From assembly GCA_019779905.1 (NCBI GenBank), contig JABAKE010000006.1, forward strand, positions 1-64,000: DNA of 64,000 bases, in the 5' to 3' direction. Under the pieces are notes generated by a model. It saw only the letters and a program-made list of their open reading frames with translations, had not been told where the DNA came from and did not search any database. Shown in pieces: positions 43,757 to 52,830 of the stretch. Origin of the DNA: Modestobacter lapidis (GTDB lineage Bacteria > Actinomycetota > Actinomycetes > Mycobacteriales > Geodermatophilaceae). Numbering within the stretch: the first letter of the stretch is position 1; each line of letters opens with the position of its first letter. Position numbers and translations under genes: made by a program.

Positions 43757-44509
43757 TCACTCGTCGAGCAGCTCGCGGAGGTGGATGGCGGCCAGCTCGT
43801 CGCCGTCCTCGGCCGCGATCGACAGATGCCGGACGGCGCCGGCCAGGTCGCCGCGCTCGCGGAACAGCATCCCCAGGTTGGTGTGGGCGAGGACGTCCCC
43901 GCCGTCGATGGCAGCCCGGTAGGCCGCCTCCGCGGCGACGTCGTCCTCGAACTCGACCAGGCAGAGATCGCCCAGCGGCAGCCAGCTGTCCAGCTCGTCC
44001 CGCAGCGCGCCGGCCTCCAGCACCGCGCGGGCCTCCTCGACCCGGCCGTCGGTGCGCATCAGGTCGGCGAGGGCCACCCGGGCCGGCGGGTGGTCCGTGG
44101 TGCCGGCCCGCAGGTCCGCCTCCAGGGCCGGGTCGCGGGTCAGCTCCCACCGCCAGCAGGCCAGGACGGCGGCTGCCTGGGGGTCGTCCCCGGCATCGGC
44201 GGACCGCTGCCGCCAGGCCCACGCGTCGTCGGCGGAGCCGAGCTCGGCGGCCCGCTGGAACGCCGACCCGGCCTCGTCCCAGCGGTGCAGCTCACCGAGG
44301 CTCGTGCCCAGGCCCAGCCAGGCCAGGACGCACCCCAGCTCGGCCGCCCGGCGGAAGGCCGCCACCGCCTGCTCGTGGTCGCCGGCCTCGGCCAGGTCGA
44401 AGCCCCGGTCGTACAGGTCGTCGGCGTCCTCGGGGGAGTCTGGGCGGGCCACGGCGGCATCGTGCCCCGAGGTGGGGTGCGCCGGTGCGGGTTCCCGGCG
44501 TGGTGACAC
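43757..44509 (-). CDS. TPR/Sel1-like repeat protein
   Basis: About 250 residues of helix-turn-helix repeats: DDLYDRGFDLAEAGDHEQAVAAFRRAAELG is a typical TPR, followed by several related units (LGLGTSLGELHRWDEAGSAFQRAAELG, and near the end LAHTNLGMLFRERGDLAGAVRHL). Such proteins bind partner proteins; no partner is suggested by context. The start is uncertain: GTG at 44509 or GTG at 44452 (231 residues). It is downstream of dinB on the same strand. Confidence 0.8.
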   Translation of the reverse strand: MSPRREPAPAHPTSGHDAAVARPDSPEDADDLYDRGFDLAEAGDHEQAVAAFRRAAELGCVLAWLGLGTSLGELHRWDEAGSAFQRAAELGSADDAWAWRQRSADAGDDPQAAAVLACWRWELTRDPALEADLRAGTTDHPPARVALADLMRTDGRVEEARAVLEAGALRDELDSWLPLGDLCLVEFEDDVAAEAAYRAAIDGGDVLAHTNLGMLFRERGDLAGAVRHLSIAAEDGDELAAIHLRELLDE

Positions 44510-44518
44510 TCCACCGGG

Positions 44519-45844
44519 TCAGGTCCAGTCGGGTGGGTCGGCGGGTTGCAGGGCCGGGTCGTCGGCGGCGAGGGTGCGCACCGGCCCGGGCGCCGTCCGC
44601 GGGCCCTCGAAGCGCACCGTGACCCGGTTGAGCCCGCTGCCCCACACCCAGCCCGCACCGCGCTCGGCGTGGACGACGTCCTGGCCGGGGTACCAGGCCA
44701 CCACGGAGGGGCCGGGCCGCGGGTCGCCGGGTACGGCGTCGGGGAGCTCGTCCACCGGCTGCGCATCGTCCGGCTCGGCGAACAGGTCGCCCTGCACGTA
44801 GGTCGACAGCCCCGAGACACCGACGCCCAGCAGCCGCAGGCCGCCGGACCGGTCGACCGCCGCGAGCAGCCGGCGGGCCACGGCGGCGATCTGCCGCGGG
44901 TCGTCGACCGGCTGGGCGAGGGTCTGCGAGCGGGTCAGCGTGCTGAAGTCGTAGCGGCGGACCTTGAGGGTGACCGTTCGCCCGGAGGTGCCCGAGCGCT
45001 GCAGCCGGCTGCCCACCCGGGCGGCGAGGGCGTCGATCTCGGCGGTCAGCCGGGCCGGATCGGTGACGTCGCGGGCGAAGGTCTCCTCGGCGCTCACCGA
45101 CTTGGCCTCGCGGTCGGTGACCACCGGGCGGTCGTCGTCGGCCCGGGCGAGCCGGTAGAGACCGGCGCCGTGCGCCTGGCCGACCAGGGTGGTGAGGTCG
45201 ATGAGGGAGAGCCGGTGCAGGTCGCCGACGGTCGCCACCTTGACCTGGGCCAGCCGCTCGGCGGTCGCCGGGCCGACGCCGCCGAGGCTGCGCACCGGCA
45301 GCGGGTGCAGCACGGCCAGCTCCTCACCCGCCGGGACGACGGTCAGCCCGTCGGGCTTGCGCAGCTCGGAGCCGATCTTGGCCAGCGACTTGGAGGTGCC
45401 CACCCCGACCGAGCCGGTGACCCCGCCGGTGGCCGCCGCGATGGTGTCCTTGAGCCGGGTGGCCAGGGCGGTCACGCCGGCGACGCTCAGGTCGTGGCCC
45501 CCGGCGGCCAGGTCGACGTAGGCCTCGTCGACCGAGACCTGCTCGACCAGTGGCGACAGCTCCCGCAGCGCCGCCATGACCACCTCGGCGGTGCGCTGGT
45601 AGGCGGCGAAGCGGGGGCCGAGGAACGCGGTGCCGGGCGGGCAGATCCGCCGGGCCTCGGGGGTCGGCATCGCGCTGCGCGCACCGAACGCGCGGGCCTC
45701 GTAGGAGGCGGTGGAGACGACCCCACGCCCCCCGGTACCGCCGACGACGACGGGCCGGCCGCGCAGCGAGGGCTTGTCGCGCTGCTCGACGGCGGCGAAG
45801 AAGGCATCGAGGTCGAGGTGCATGATGCTCGGCTCGCGCCGCAT
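44519..45844 (-). CDS. dinB: DNA polymerase IV (Y family)
   Basis: 441-residue translesion polymerase. Catalytic acidic motifs are MHLDLDAFFAAVEQ near residue 8 and SVDEAYVDLAAG; helix-hairpin-helix LPVRSLGGVGPATAERL and the little-finger domain (VTLKVRRYDFSTLTRSQTL) follow. The C-terminal 70 residues are an acidic/Pro-rich extension without a clear beta-clamp motif apart from the nearby QGDLFAEPDD (QGDLF), a good clamp-binding peptide. Start is ATG at 45844; the ATG a few codons further in is also possible. Confidence 0.94.
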   Translation of the reverse strand: MRREPSIMHLDLDAFFAAVEQRDKPSLRGRPVVVGGTGGRGVVSTASYEARAFGARSAMPTPEARRICPPGTAFLGPRFAAYQRTAEVVMAALRELSPLVEQVSVDEAYVDLAAGGHDLSVAGVTALATRLKDTIAAATGGVTGSVGVGTSKSLAKIGSELRKPDGLTVVPAGEELAVLHPLPVRSLGGVGPATAERLAQVKVATVGDLHRLSLIDLTTLVGQAHGAGLYRLARADDDRPVVTDREAKSVSAEETFARDVTDPARLTAEIDALAARVGSRLQRSGTSGRTVTLKVRRYDFSTLTRSQTLAQPVDDPRQIAAVARRLLAAVDRSGGLRLLGVGVSGLSTYVQGDLFAEPDDAQPVDELPDAVPGDPRPGPSVVAWYPGQDVVHAERGAGWVWGSGLNRVTVRFEGPRTAPGPVRTLAADDPALQPADPPDWT

Positions 45845-45907
45845 GCGTCGTCCCCCGTCCTGTGCCCTGACCGGCGGCGTCGCCGGCGTCTCAGCGATGA
45901 TGCCCGG

Positions 45908-46507
45908 ATGGTCGAGCAGAGCGCGTGGACGCAGATCACGCAGCAGGACCCGGGGCACTCGGCTGCCTACGTACAGCGGTTCCGGACGATGGCCGAGCAG
46001 GGGAAGGACCTGGCCGGGGAGGCCCGGCTGGTCGACGCCATGCTGCCCCGCGGGGCGCGGGTGCTGGACGCCGGGTGCGGCCCGGGGCGGGTGGGGGCGT
46101 TCCTGGCCGACGCCGGCCACGAGGTCGTCGGGGTGGACGGCGACCCGGTGCTGATCGCCGCCGCGGAGGAGGACCACCCGGGGCCGCGGTGGATCGTCGG
46201 CGACCTGGCCGAGCTGGACCTCCCCGCGCACGGCATCACCGAGCCGTTCGACGCGATCGTGTGCGCGGGCAACGTGATGACGTTCCTGGCGCCGGGCACC
46301 CGGGTCGAGGTGCTGCGCCGGCTGCGCGGCCACCTGGCGCCCGGCGGACGGGCGGCGATCGGGTTCGGGGCCGGCCGCGGGTACCCGTTCGAGGAGTTCC
46401 TGGCCGATGCGCAGGCCGCGGGGCTGGTACCGGACCTGATGCTGTCGACCTGGGACCTGCGGCCGTTCACCCCGGACGCGGACTTCCTGGTGGCGGTGCT
46501 GCGGTGA
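45908..46507 (+). CDS. class I SAM-dependent methyltransferase
   Basis: 199-residue Rossmann methyltransferase. SAM-binding motif I is VLDAGCGPGRVGAFLADAG, with the acidic end of strand 2 in VVGVDGDPVLI; motif IV is FDAIVCAGNVMTFL. The substrate is unknown, but small-molecule type is more likely than DNA (no NPPY/DPPY). Start is ATG at 45908, diverging from dinB. It is the first gene of a tightly packed run that continues to hsdM. Confidence 0.88.
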   Translation: MVEQSAWTQITQQDPGHSAAYVQRFRTMAEQGKDLAGEARLVDAMLPRGARVLDAGCGPGRVGAFLADAGHEVVGVDGDPVLIAAAEEDHPGPRWIVGDLAELDLPAHGITEPFDAIVCAGNVMTFLAPGTRVEVLRRLRGHLAPGGRAAIGFGAGRGYPFEEFLADAQAAGLVPDLMLSTWDLRPFTPDADFLVAVLR

Positions 46508-46962
46508 CGTACCTGCCGGACCCGGCGACGTTCTCGCGCCGGGCGGACCAGCGCTCGGCCGGGCGCACCCGGTTCGTCGCCACCGGCAGCCAGACCCGCG
46601 GCGACTTCGGGCTGTTCGAGGTGACGATGGCGCCGGGCGGCAGCGGGCCCGGCCCGCACCTGCACCGCACGTTCAGCGAGTCGTTCCACGTGCTGGAGGG
46701 GTCGCTGGCGGTGCTGAGCGGCGCGGAGTGGACGACGGCGCACGCCGGCGACCTGATCTACGTCCCGCGCTCGGGGGTGCACGGCTTCCGGGCGGCCGGG
46801 CCGGACGTCGGCGCCCGGTTCCTGATCCTGTTCACCCCGGGCATCCCGCGCGAGCGGTACTTCGAGGGCCTGGTCGAGCTGCACGCCGGCGGGCGGACGC
46901 CGTCGACCGAGGAGATCGACGAGTTCGCGCTCCGGCACGACCAGCTGAACCTGCGGGACTGA
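46504..46962 (+). CDS. cupin domain protein
   Basis: 152-residue single cupin barrel. Metal-ligand motif 1 is GPHLHRTFSESFHVLEGSLAV, motif 2 AGDLIYVPRSGVHGF. It could be a dioxygenase, isomerase or binding protein. The GTG start overlaps the methyltransferase stop by four bases, so the two are co-translated and may act on the same compound. Confidence 0.88.
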   Translation: MTYLPDPATFSRRADQRSAGRTRFVATGSQTRGDFGLFEVTMAPGGSGPGPHLHRTFSESFHVLEGSLAVLSGAEWTTAHAGDLIYVPRSGVHGFRAAGPDVGARFLILFTPGIPRERYFEGLVELHAGGRTPSTEEIDEFALRHDQLNLRD

Positions 46963-46968
46963 CGCCGG

Positions 46969-47511
46969 ATGCCCCTGCTCACCGTCGGGCACGGCACCGA
47001 CGACCGGGGACGGCTCGGCGACCGGCTGGGCGCGGCCGGTATCGAGGACCTGGTCGACGTCCGGCGCTTTCCGGGGAGCCGCCGCAACCCGGACGTCGGC
47101 CGGGACGCCCTCGCCGAGTGGCTCCCCGGGCTCGGCATCACCTACCGCTGGGCGGAACCGCTCGGCGGCCGCCGCCGGCTGCCGGCCGGGAAGCCGGTGG
47201 TGGACGACTGGTGGACCGTGGCGCAGTTCGCCGCGTATGCCGCGCACACCCGGAGCCCCGAGTTCGCCGGTGCGCTGGCCGAGGTGCTCGGGGCCGCCCG
47301 GGACCGGACCGTCGCGGTGATGTGCAGCGAGTACGTGTGGTGGCGGTGCCACCGGCGGCTGATCGCCGATGTCGCCGTGCTGACCGCGGACACGCCGGTC
47401 GACCACCTGATGCCCGACGGCCGGCGCACCGCCCACCGCCCGTCCGCGGGAGCCGTGCTCGGCGCGGACGGGGTGGTCCGCTGGCCGGCCGCGGATAGTC
47501 TCGGAGGGTGA
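46969..47511 (+). CDS. DUF488 family protein
   Basis: 180 residues of the DUF488 type: N-terminal TVGHGT, then EDLVDVRRFPGSRRNPDVG, and the signature MCSEYVWWRCHRRLIAD with conserved Cys and Cys-His-Arg. The biochemical role is unknown. Its stop overlaps the hsdM start by four bases, tying it to the restriction-modification genes. Confidence 0.88.
   Translation: MPLLTVGHGTDDRGRLGDRLGAAGIEDLVDVRRFPGSRRNPDVGRDALAEWLPGLGITYRWAEPLGGRRRLPAGKPVVDDWWTVAQFAAYAAHTRSPEFAGALAEVLGAARDRTVAVMCSEYVWWRCHRRLIADVAVLTADTPVDHLMPDGRRTAHRPSAGAVLGADGVVRWPAADSLGG
47496..47501 (+). promoter_or_regulatory. candidate -10 box inside DUF488 for hsdM
   Basis: TAGTCT six bases before the hsdM GTG. A GGAGG follows but ends only directly at the start codon, too close to act well as a ribosome-binding site. 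This supports a separate leaderless transcript for the restriction-modification genes as well as read-through from upstream. Confidence 0.35.
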
Positions 47512-49028
47512 TCACGGGGACGCTGAAGAGCGATATCGACCGCGTCTGGGACGCCTTCTGGTCCGGCGGGATCGCCAACCCGCTGGAGGTGATCGAGCAG
47601 ATCACCTACCTGCTGTTCGTCCGGCGGCTGGACGACCTGCAGACGGTCGCCGAGAACAAGGCCCGGCGCACCGGCCGACCGCTGGAGCGCCGGATCTTCC
47701 CCGAGGACGGCGGCAACGTCCTGCGCTGGTCGCGATTCAAGGACACCGACCCCACGTCGATGTACGAGACGGTCAGCAACGGGGTCTTCCCGTTCCTGCG
47801 CACGCTCGGCGCCGAGGAGTCGACCTACTCCCACCACATGAAGGACGCCCGGTTCACCATCCCGTCCCCGGCGCTGCTGTCGCGGGTCGTCGACATGCTG
47901 GACAAGGTCCCGATGGACAACCGGGACACCAACGGCGACCTGTACGAGTACATGCTCGCCAAGATCGCCAGCGCCGGGCAGAACGGCCAGTTCCGGACGC
48001 CGCGGCACGTCATCCAGCTGATGGTCGAGATGACCGCGCCGACGCCGGCCGACGAGATCTGCGATCCGGCGTGCGGGACGGCGGGCTTCCTGGTGGCCGC
48101 CGGCGAGTTCGTGCGGCGCGAGCACGGTGACGCCCTGCTCGAGGTGGCCCGGGACCGGCACTTCAACGAGAGCATGTTCCACGGGTACGACTTCGACTCC
48201 ACGATGCTGCGGATCGGCAGCATGAACATGTTGCTGCACGGGGTCGAGCAGCCCGACATCCGCTACCGCGACTCGCTGTCCGACGGTGCGAGCGGCGAGT
48301 CGGAGCTGTACTCGCTGGTGCTGGCCAACCCGCCGTTCGCCGGGTCGCTGGACTACGAGTCGGTGGCCAAGGACCTCCAGCAGGTGGTGAAGACCAAGAA
48401 GACGGAGCTGCTGTTCCTGGCGCTGTTCCTCCGGCTGCTGAAGGTCGGTGGACGCGCGGCGGTGATCGTGCCGGACGGCGTGCTGTTCGGGTCCTCCAAG
48501 GCGCACAAGGAGCTGCGCCGGACGCTGGTCGAGGACCACAAGCTCGACGGCATCGTGAAGCTGCCCAGCGGGGTGTTCAAGCCCTACGCCGGGGTGTCGA
48601 CGGCGATCCTGCTGTTCACCAAGACCGGCGTCGGCGGCACCGACGACGTCTGGTTCTACGAGGTGACCGCGGACGGCTGGTCACTGGACGACAAGCGCGC
48701 GCCCCTGCTGAGCGAGGACAAGCTCGGCCCGCGGCCCGAGACGTCACTGACGGAAGGCGAGCACGCCCGGAACAACCTGCCCGACGCGCTGGCCCGGTGG
48801 TTCGACCGCGACGGCGACGAGCGGAAGCGCGAGCGGACGGAGCAGAGCTTCTGCGTACCCCGCGAGGAGATCGCCGCCAACGGCTACGACCTCTCGCTCA
48901 ATCGGTACAAGGAGGTCGTGCACGAAGAGGTCGAGCACCGCCCGCCGCTGGAGATCATCGCGGAGCTGGAGGCGCTGGAGGCGGAGATCCAGCAGGGGCT
49001 TGCCGAGCTGAAGGCGATGCTCGCGTGA
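47508..49028 (+). CDS. hsdM: type I restriction-modification DNA methyltransferase HsdM
   Basis: 506-residue N6-adenine methyltransferase subunit. An N-terminal HsdM helical domain (LKSDIDRVWDAFW, YLLFVRRLDD) precedes the catalytic part: QFRTPRHVIQLMVEM, SAM loop DPACGTAGF (186-194) and catalytic NPPF (274-277). The C-terminal tail is helical for contact with HsdS. The GTG start overlaps DUF488 and the stop overlaps hsdS by four bases. Confidence 0.96.
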   Translation: MITGTLKSDIDRVWDAFWSGGIANPLEVIEQITYLLFVRRLDDLQTVAENKARRTGRPLERRIFPEDGGNVLRWSRFKDTDPTSMYETVSNGVFPFLRTLGAEESTYSHHMKDARFTIPSPALLSRVVDMLDKVPMDNRDTNGDLYEYMLAKIASAGQNGQFRTPRHVIQLMVEMTAPTPADEICDPACGTAGFLVAAGEFVRREHGDALLEVARDRHFNESMFHGYDFDSTMLRIGSMNMLLHGVEQPDIRYRDSLSDGASGESELYSLVLANPPFAGSLDYESVAKDLQQVVKTKKTELLFLALFLRLLKVGGRAAVIVPDGVLFGSSKAHKELRRTLVEDHKLDGIVKLPSGVFKPYAGVSTAILLFTKTGVGGTDDVWFYEVTADGWSLDDKRAPLLSEDKLGPRPETSLTEGEHARNNLPDALARWFDRDGDERKRERTEQSFCVPREEIAANGYDLSLNRYKEVVHEEVEHRPPLEIIAELEALEAEIQQGLAELKAMLA

Positions 49029-50197
49029 ACGCCCCGACCGTCCGGCTGGCGGACGTAGCCGAGATCAACCCGCGTCTCAAGGTGCGACCAGCCGCAGACG
49101 AACCCGTCGCATTCCTGGGTATGGCCGATGTCGACGCCACCGATGGCAAGACGACGCCCGGCGGGAAGCGACCCTTCGCGTCCGTCGCCAAGGGGTACAC
49201 GCCATTCCTCGACGGCGACCTACTGGTCGCGAAGATCACCCCTTGCTTCGAGAACGGCAAGATCGCCCAGGCGAACCTCCACCTCCCCGTCGGGATGGGC
49301 TCCACCGAGTTCCACGTGATCCGTCCCAAGCCAGGTGTGCTGGACGCTAGATATGCGCTACAGCTACTGCGCACCCCTGCAGTCCGAGCTGCTGGCGAGC
49401 GCAGGATGACCGGTAGCGGCGGGCAACGGCGCGTCCCGGCAAACTTTCTCCAGTCACTGCCAGTCTCCCTGCCGAGTCTGGACGAGCAGCGGCGAATCGC
49501 GGACATCCTCGACCGCGCCGACGCCCTCCGCACCAGGCGGCGCCAGACCAGCGACTTGCTGGACGACCTCGCCGCGTCCGTGCACATCGACATGTTCGGA
49601 GACCCGCACACCAATCCAATGGGATGGCTCTCCGCGCCGCTCGGTGACCTAGCAAGGGTGATTCGGGGCGCATCACCACGGCCAGCGGGAGATCCCCGAT
49701 ATTTCGGTGGCCCAATACCCTGGCTCAAGATTTCTGACATCACCGCGTCACCCGGACTCACCGTCTCCCATATCAAGGAGGGGGTCACCGAAGCCGGTCG
49801 CGACCGGAGCGTCCTACTCAAGACCGGCAGTCTGATCCTCACCAACAGTGCAACCGTAGGTATCCCGAAGTTCCTGGGCGTTGACGCTTGCATCCATGAC
49901 GGCTTCCTCGCCCTGCTTGATCTGGACCCTCGGGTGAACTCGGTCTTTCTCTACTTCTCACTCCTTCTCCGTCGAAAGCACCTCGCTGCCATGGCACCGC
50001 AAGGCACCCAGAAGAACCTCAATACTGGTATTGCGAAAGCGCTGAGCATCTCGGTGCCGCCACGGCACGCGCAGGACGCATTCGTCACCACCATGGAGAG
50101 GCTCGGTGTTGCCCGACGCAGTGCAGAGCTGCACCGCTCACAAACAGATGCGTTGATTGCCGCGCTACAGCACCGGGCGTTCCGGGGGGAGCTGTGA
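49025..50197 (+). CDS. hsdS: type I restriction-modification specificity subunit HsdS
   Basis: 390-residue DNA-recognition subunit with two target-recognition domains, each followed by a helical spacer. The first TRD (RLADVAEINPRL to LQSLPVSLPSLDEQRRIADILDRAD) and the second (PLGDLARVIRGASPR to ALSISVPPRHAQDAF) show the half-repeat layout. Base composition is noticeably lower in GC in the second half (about 49700-50150) than in the flanks, a usual sign of exchange of TRDs. The two TRDs give no readable target sequence. Confidence 0.93.
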   Translation: MNAPTVRLADVAEINPRLKVRPAADEPVAFLGMADVDATDGKTTPGGKRPFASVAKGYTPFLDGDLLVAKITPCFENGKIAQANLHLPVGMGSTEFHVIRPKPGVLDARYALQLLRTPAVRAAGERRMTGSGGQRRVPANFLQSLPVSLPSLDEQRRIADILDRADALRTRRRQTSDLLDDLAASVHIDMFGDPHTNPMGWLSAPLGDLARVIRGASPRPAGDPRYFGGPIPWLKISDITASPGLTVSHIKEGVTEAGRDRSVLLKTGSLILTNSATVGIPKFLGVDACIHDGFLALLDLDPRVNSVFLYFSLLLRRKHLAAMAPQGTQKNLNTGIAKALSISVPPRHAQDAFVTTMERLGVARRSAELHRSQTDALIAALQHRAFRGEL

Positions 50198-51096
50198 CCG
50201 CGCCGGACACCATGCCGACGTGGGAAGAGTTCCTCGTCCCCGTCCTACAGGTGCTCAGCGAAGGGCAGCAGCGCGGCAGGCGGGAGATGTTCCACCTCGC
50301 TGCGGTACAGGCCGGCCTGACCGACGAGCAACTGTCCGAAGTGCTCGCATCTGGCCAGACCAAGGCGAGCAACCGGATCGGCTGGGCGCTGTCCGCCCTC
50401 GCCCGGTCCCATGCCATCGACCGACCCACCCGCGGCCAGTACCTCATCAACGAGCGCGGCCGCGCACTGCTCGCCGACCACCCCGAGGGGCTCACCCAGC
50501 GGCTACTCTTCCCGCAGGGTCGCCCTTCCGGCAAGACCACCGTGCCGGCGGATGCAGTTGTCGATGGAGCAGACACCGAGCTGGATCCCGTCGAGCAGAT
50601 CGACGAGGGCGTCACCCGCTTCAACGCCGACGTCGCCGTCCAGCTGATCGACCGCATCCGCGCCCAGGACCCGGCCTTCCTAGAGCAAGCCGTCCTCGAC
50701 CTGCTGGTGGCCATGGGCTACGGCGGCGCGGAGAAGCAGGCCCGTCGCGTCGGCGGATCCGGTGACGGCGGCATCGACGGCATCATCGACCAGGACGCAC
50801 TCGGACTCGACCGGGTCTACGTGCAGGCCAAGCGCTACGCCGCGGACCGGCCCATCGGTTCGGAGACGCTCCAGGCGTTCGTCGGCGCAATCCACGGCCG
50901 GCACGCCAGCCGCGGCATCTTCATCACCACCAGCCGCTTCACCCAGCAGGCCATCGACTATGTCTTGAGCATCCAGACTCGGGTGATCCTGATCGACGGC
51001 GACCGGCTGGCCCGGCTGATGATCCAGTACGGCGTCGGCGTCCAGACCCGGCACACCTATCGCCTGGTCGAGGTCGACGAGGACTTCTTCGAGTAG
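50194..51096 (+). CDS. mrr: Mrr-type restriction endonuclease
   Basis: 300 residues. An N-terminal Mrr winged-helix domain (EFLVPVLQVLSEGQQRGRREM, IGWALSALARSHAIDRPTRGQYLI) is joined to a PD-(D/E)XK nuclease with GGSGDGGIDGIID and VYVQAKRY (D-QAK). Mrr enzymes cut methylated DNA. The gene is coupled to hsdS by a four-base overlap, so a modification-dependent nuclease is made from the same mRNA as a methyltransferase. The sequence looks intact. Confidence 0.93.
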   Translation: MTAPDTMPTWEEFLVPVLQVLSEGQQRGRREMFHLAAVQAGLTDEQLSEVLASGQTKASNRIGWALSALARSHAIDRPTRGQYLINERGRALLADHPEGLTQRLLFPQGRPSGKTTVPADAVVDGADTELDPVEQIDEGVTRFNADVAVQLIDRIRAQDPAFLEQAVLDLLVAMGYGGAEKQARRVGGSGDGGIDGIIDQDALGLDRVYVQAKRYAADRPIGSETLQAFVGAIHGRHASRGIFITTSRFTQQAIDYVLSIQTRVILIDGDRLARLMIQYGVGVQTRHTYRLVEVDEDFFE

Positions 51097-51143
51097 GTCG
51101 CCGGATCCCGAAACTGTCAGACCCCCTCGCCATACTCGTACAC

Positions 51144-52715
51144 ATGTTCGAGGGTGGCGACTACGGCGTCGGGGTGACGGTGACCCCGCTCGTCGCCGCG
51201 CCATGGCCCGCGGACCTGACCCCACCCGGGGTGACGTCGCATCCGGCACGGTTGGGCGAGCTCCTCCCGGTGGCTTCCCGCACGGATGACGAGCTGGCCG
51301 CCGAGCTGCAGCGGGTCGTCCGGCTCGAGAGCATGCTCGCCGCCTACAAGGCCGAGCTCGTCACGACCTTCGCCGATCGCCGGCCGCTGACCCTCGACCG
51401 GTCGCCGGACGACCCCGGCGCCGCGTCACCCGGATGGCCCCCGGCCCCCGGGCAGGAGGCACCGGCCGGGGTCAGCGAGTTCTTCGCCGACGAGCTGGCC
51501 CTCGTGCTGAACTGCTCCCGCGCCGGAGCGACCACGCTCGCCGACCACTCGATGACCCTGCTGAACCGGCTGCCGGCCACCTGGGCGGCGCTGGCCGACG
51601 GCGAACTGGACTGGCCGCGGGCCCGCGGCCTCGCGGAGGAGCTCGGCTGGCCGGCCCGGGGCACCGATCCGCAGATCGTGGCGGAGGTCGAGGCGGCCGT
51701 CCTCCCGACGGCCGCCCGCCTGTCGGTCAAGGGCCTGCGCGCGGCGGCCCGCCGGGAGCTGCTGCGCCGCGATGCGGCTGCCGCCGACCGGTGCCGCGAG
51801 CGGGCCGAGCGCCTCGCCGACGTGACCGTGCGCCCGGCCGGTGACGGGATGGCTGAGCTGACCGCGTTCCTGCCGCAGCCCCTGGCCGCCGCCTGCCGGG
51901 AAACCGTCGACGCCTATGCCCGGCTGGCCAAGCAGGATGGCGATCCCCGCCCCATCGGCCAGCTCCGCGCCGGCGTCCTCACCGACCTCATCCTCCGGCC
52001 CTGGGACACCAGCCGGCCGCCGGTCACCGCACACCTCACGGTGGTCGCCCCGCTGCCAGCCCTGTCTGACGACGCAGCGACCGGGGCTGAGACCGCCGAC
52101 GTCGAGGGGCAGCCGATCACCATCGGGCACGTCCGGGCGCTGCTCGAACAGCTGGACACCCTCTGCCCCGGCGGCCTCCAGGCACCCACCGGGGGAACGC
52201 TGCGCATCGCCCTCGTCGACCCCGTCACCGGCCGGCTACGCGCGACCACCGGCCGGCCGGAGCTCGAACGCATCGCCCGCCGCGGCTGCGCCACCCACGG
52301 ACCGTCCGCGGAGTGCTCGTGCCCGGTCCTCGACCGGCCACCCCCGGTGGACCGGTACACGCCCACGCCGGCTCAACGCCGCTTCGTCAGGACCCGCGAC
52401 CGCACGTGCCGGCATCCCGGCTGCCACGGTCGTGCGGCTTGGGCTGATCTCGACCACGTGGTGCCGCACGCGAACGACGGCCCGACCGACTGCTCGAACC
52501 TCTGCTGCCTGTGCCGCCGACACCACCGGCTCAAGACCCACGCTCCCGGTTGGCGCTTCGCCATGAGCGACGACGGGGTACTCACCGTGACCACCCCCAG
52601 CGGCGTCACGCGGATCACCAGTCCACCGTGGCTCGACGTCGATGGGCTCCCCGCGCACCTGTTGCCGCCCAGCCCCCCGGGATCACCGGTAGAGGACGAT
52701 CCCCCGCCCTTCTGA
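51144..52715 (+). CDS. DUF222/13E12-family HNH endonuclease
   Basis: 523 residues. The N-terminal DUF222 region (helical, ELLPVASRTDDELAAELQRVVRLESML on) precedes an HNH nuclease domain with two Cys pairs: CRHPGCHGRAAWADLDHVVPH and NLCCLCRRHHRLKT. The 13E12 family occurs in many copies in high-GC actinobacteria and behaves like a mobile or duplicated gene. It stands between mrr and hsdR and so splits the type I system; the 47-bp and 115-bp gaps on its sides differ from the overlapping joints elsewhere. Confidence 0.92.
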   Translation: MFEGGDYGVGVTVTPLVAAPWPADLTPPGVTSHPARLGELLPVASRTDDELAAELQRVVRLESMLAAYKAELVTTFADRRPLTLDRSPDDPGAASPGWPPAPGQEAPAGVSEFFADELALVLNCSRAGATTLADHSMTLLNRLPATWAALADGELDWPRARGLAEELGWPARGTDPQIVAEVEAAVLPTAARLSVKGLRAAARRELLRRDAAAADRCRERAERLADVTVRPAGDGMAELTAFLPQPLAAACRETVDAYARLAKQDGDPRPIGQLRAGVLTDLILRPWDTSRPPVTAHLTVVAPLPALSDDAATGAETADVEGQPITIGHVRALLEQLDTLCPGGLQAPTGGTLRIALVDPVTGRLRATTGRPELERIARRGCATHGPSAECSCPVLDRPPPVDRYTPTPAQRRFVRTRDRTCRHPGCHGRAAWADLDHVVPHANDGPTDCSNLCCLCRRHHRLKTHAPGWRFAMSDDGVLTVTTPSGVTRITSPPWLDVDGLPAHLLPPSPPGSPVEDDPPPF

Positions 52716-52830
52716 ACTGTGTTCGCACCGCCCCCGTCCCGTGGCATACCCGTCGTGGGGACGACGCACGGCGCTTGCCGCATTACCGTGTGCTCTGTCG
52801 GACGGGCGTCCGGAACGGGGGAGGACACGC

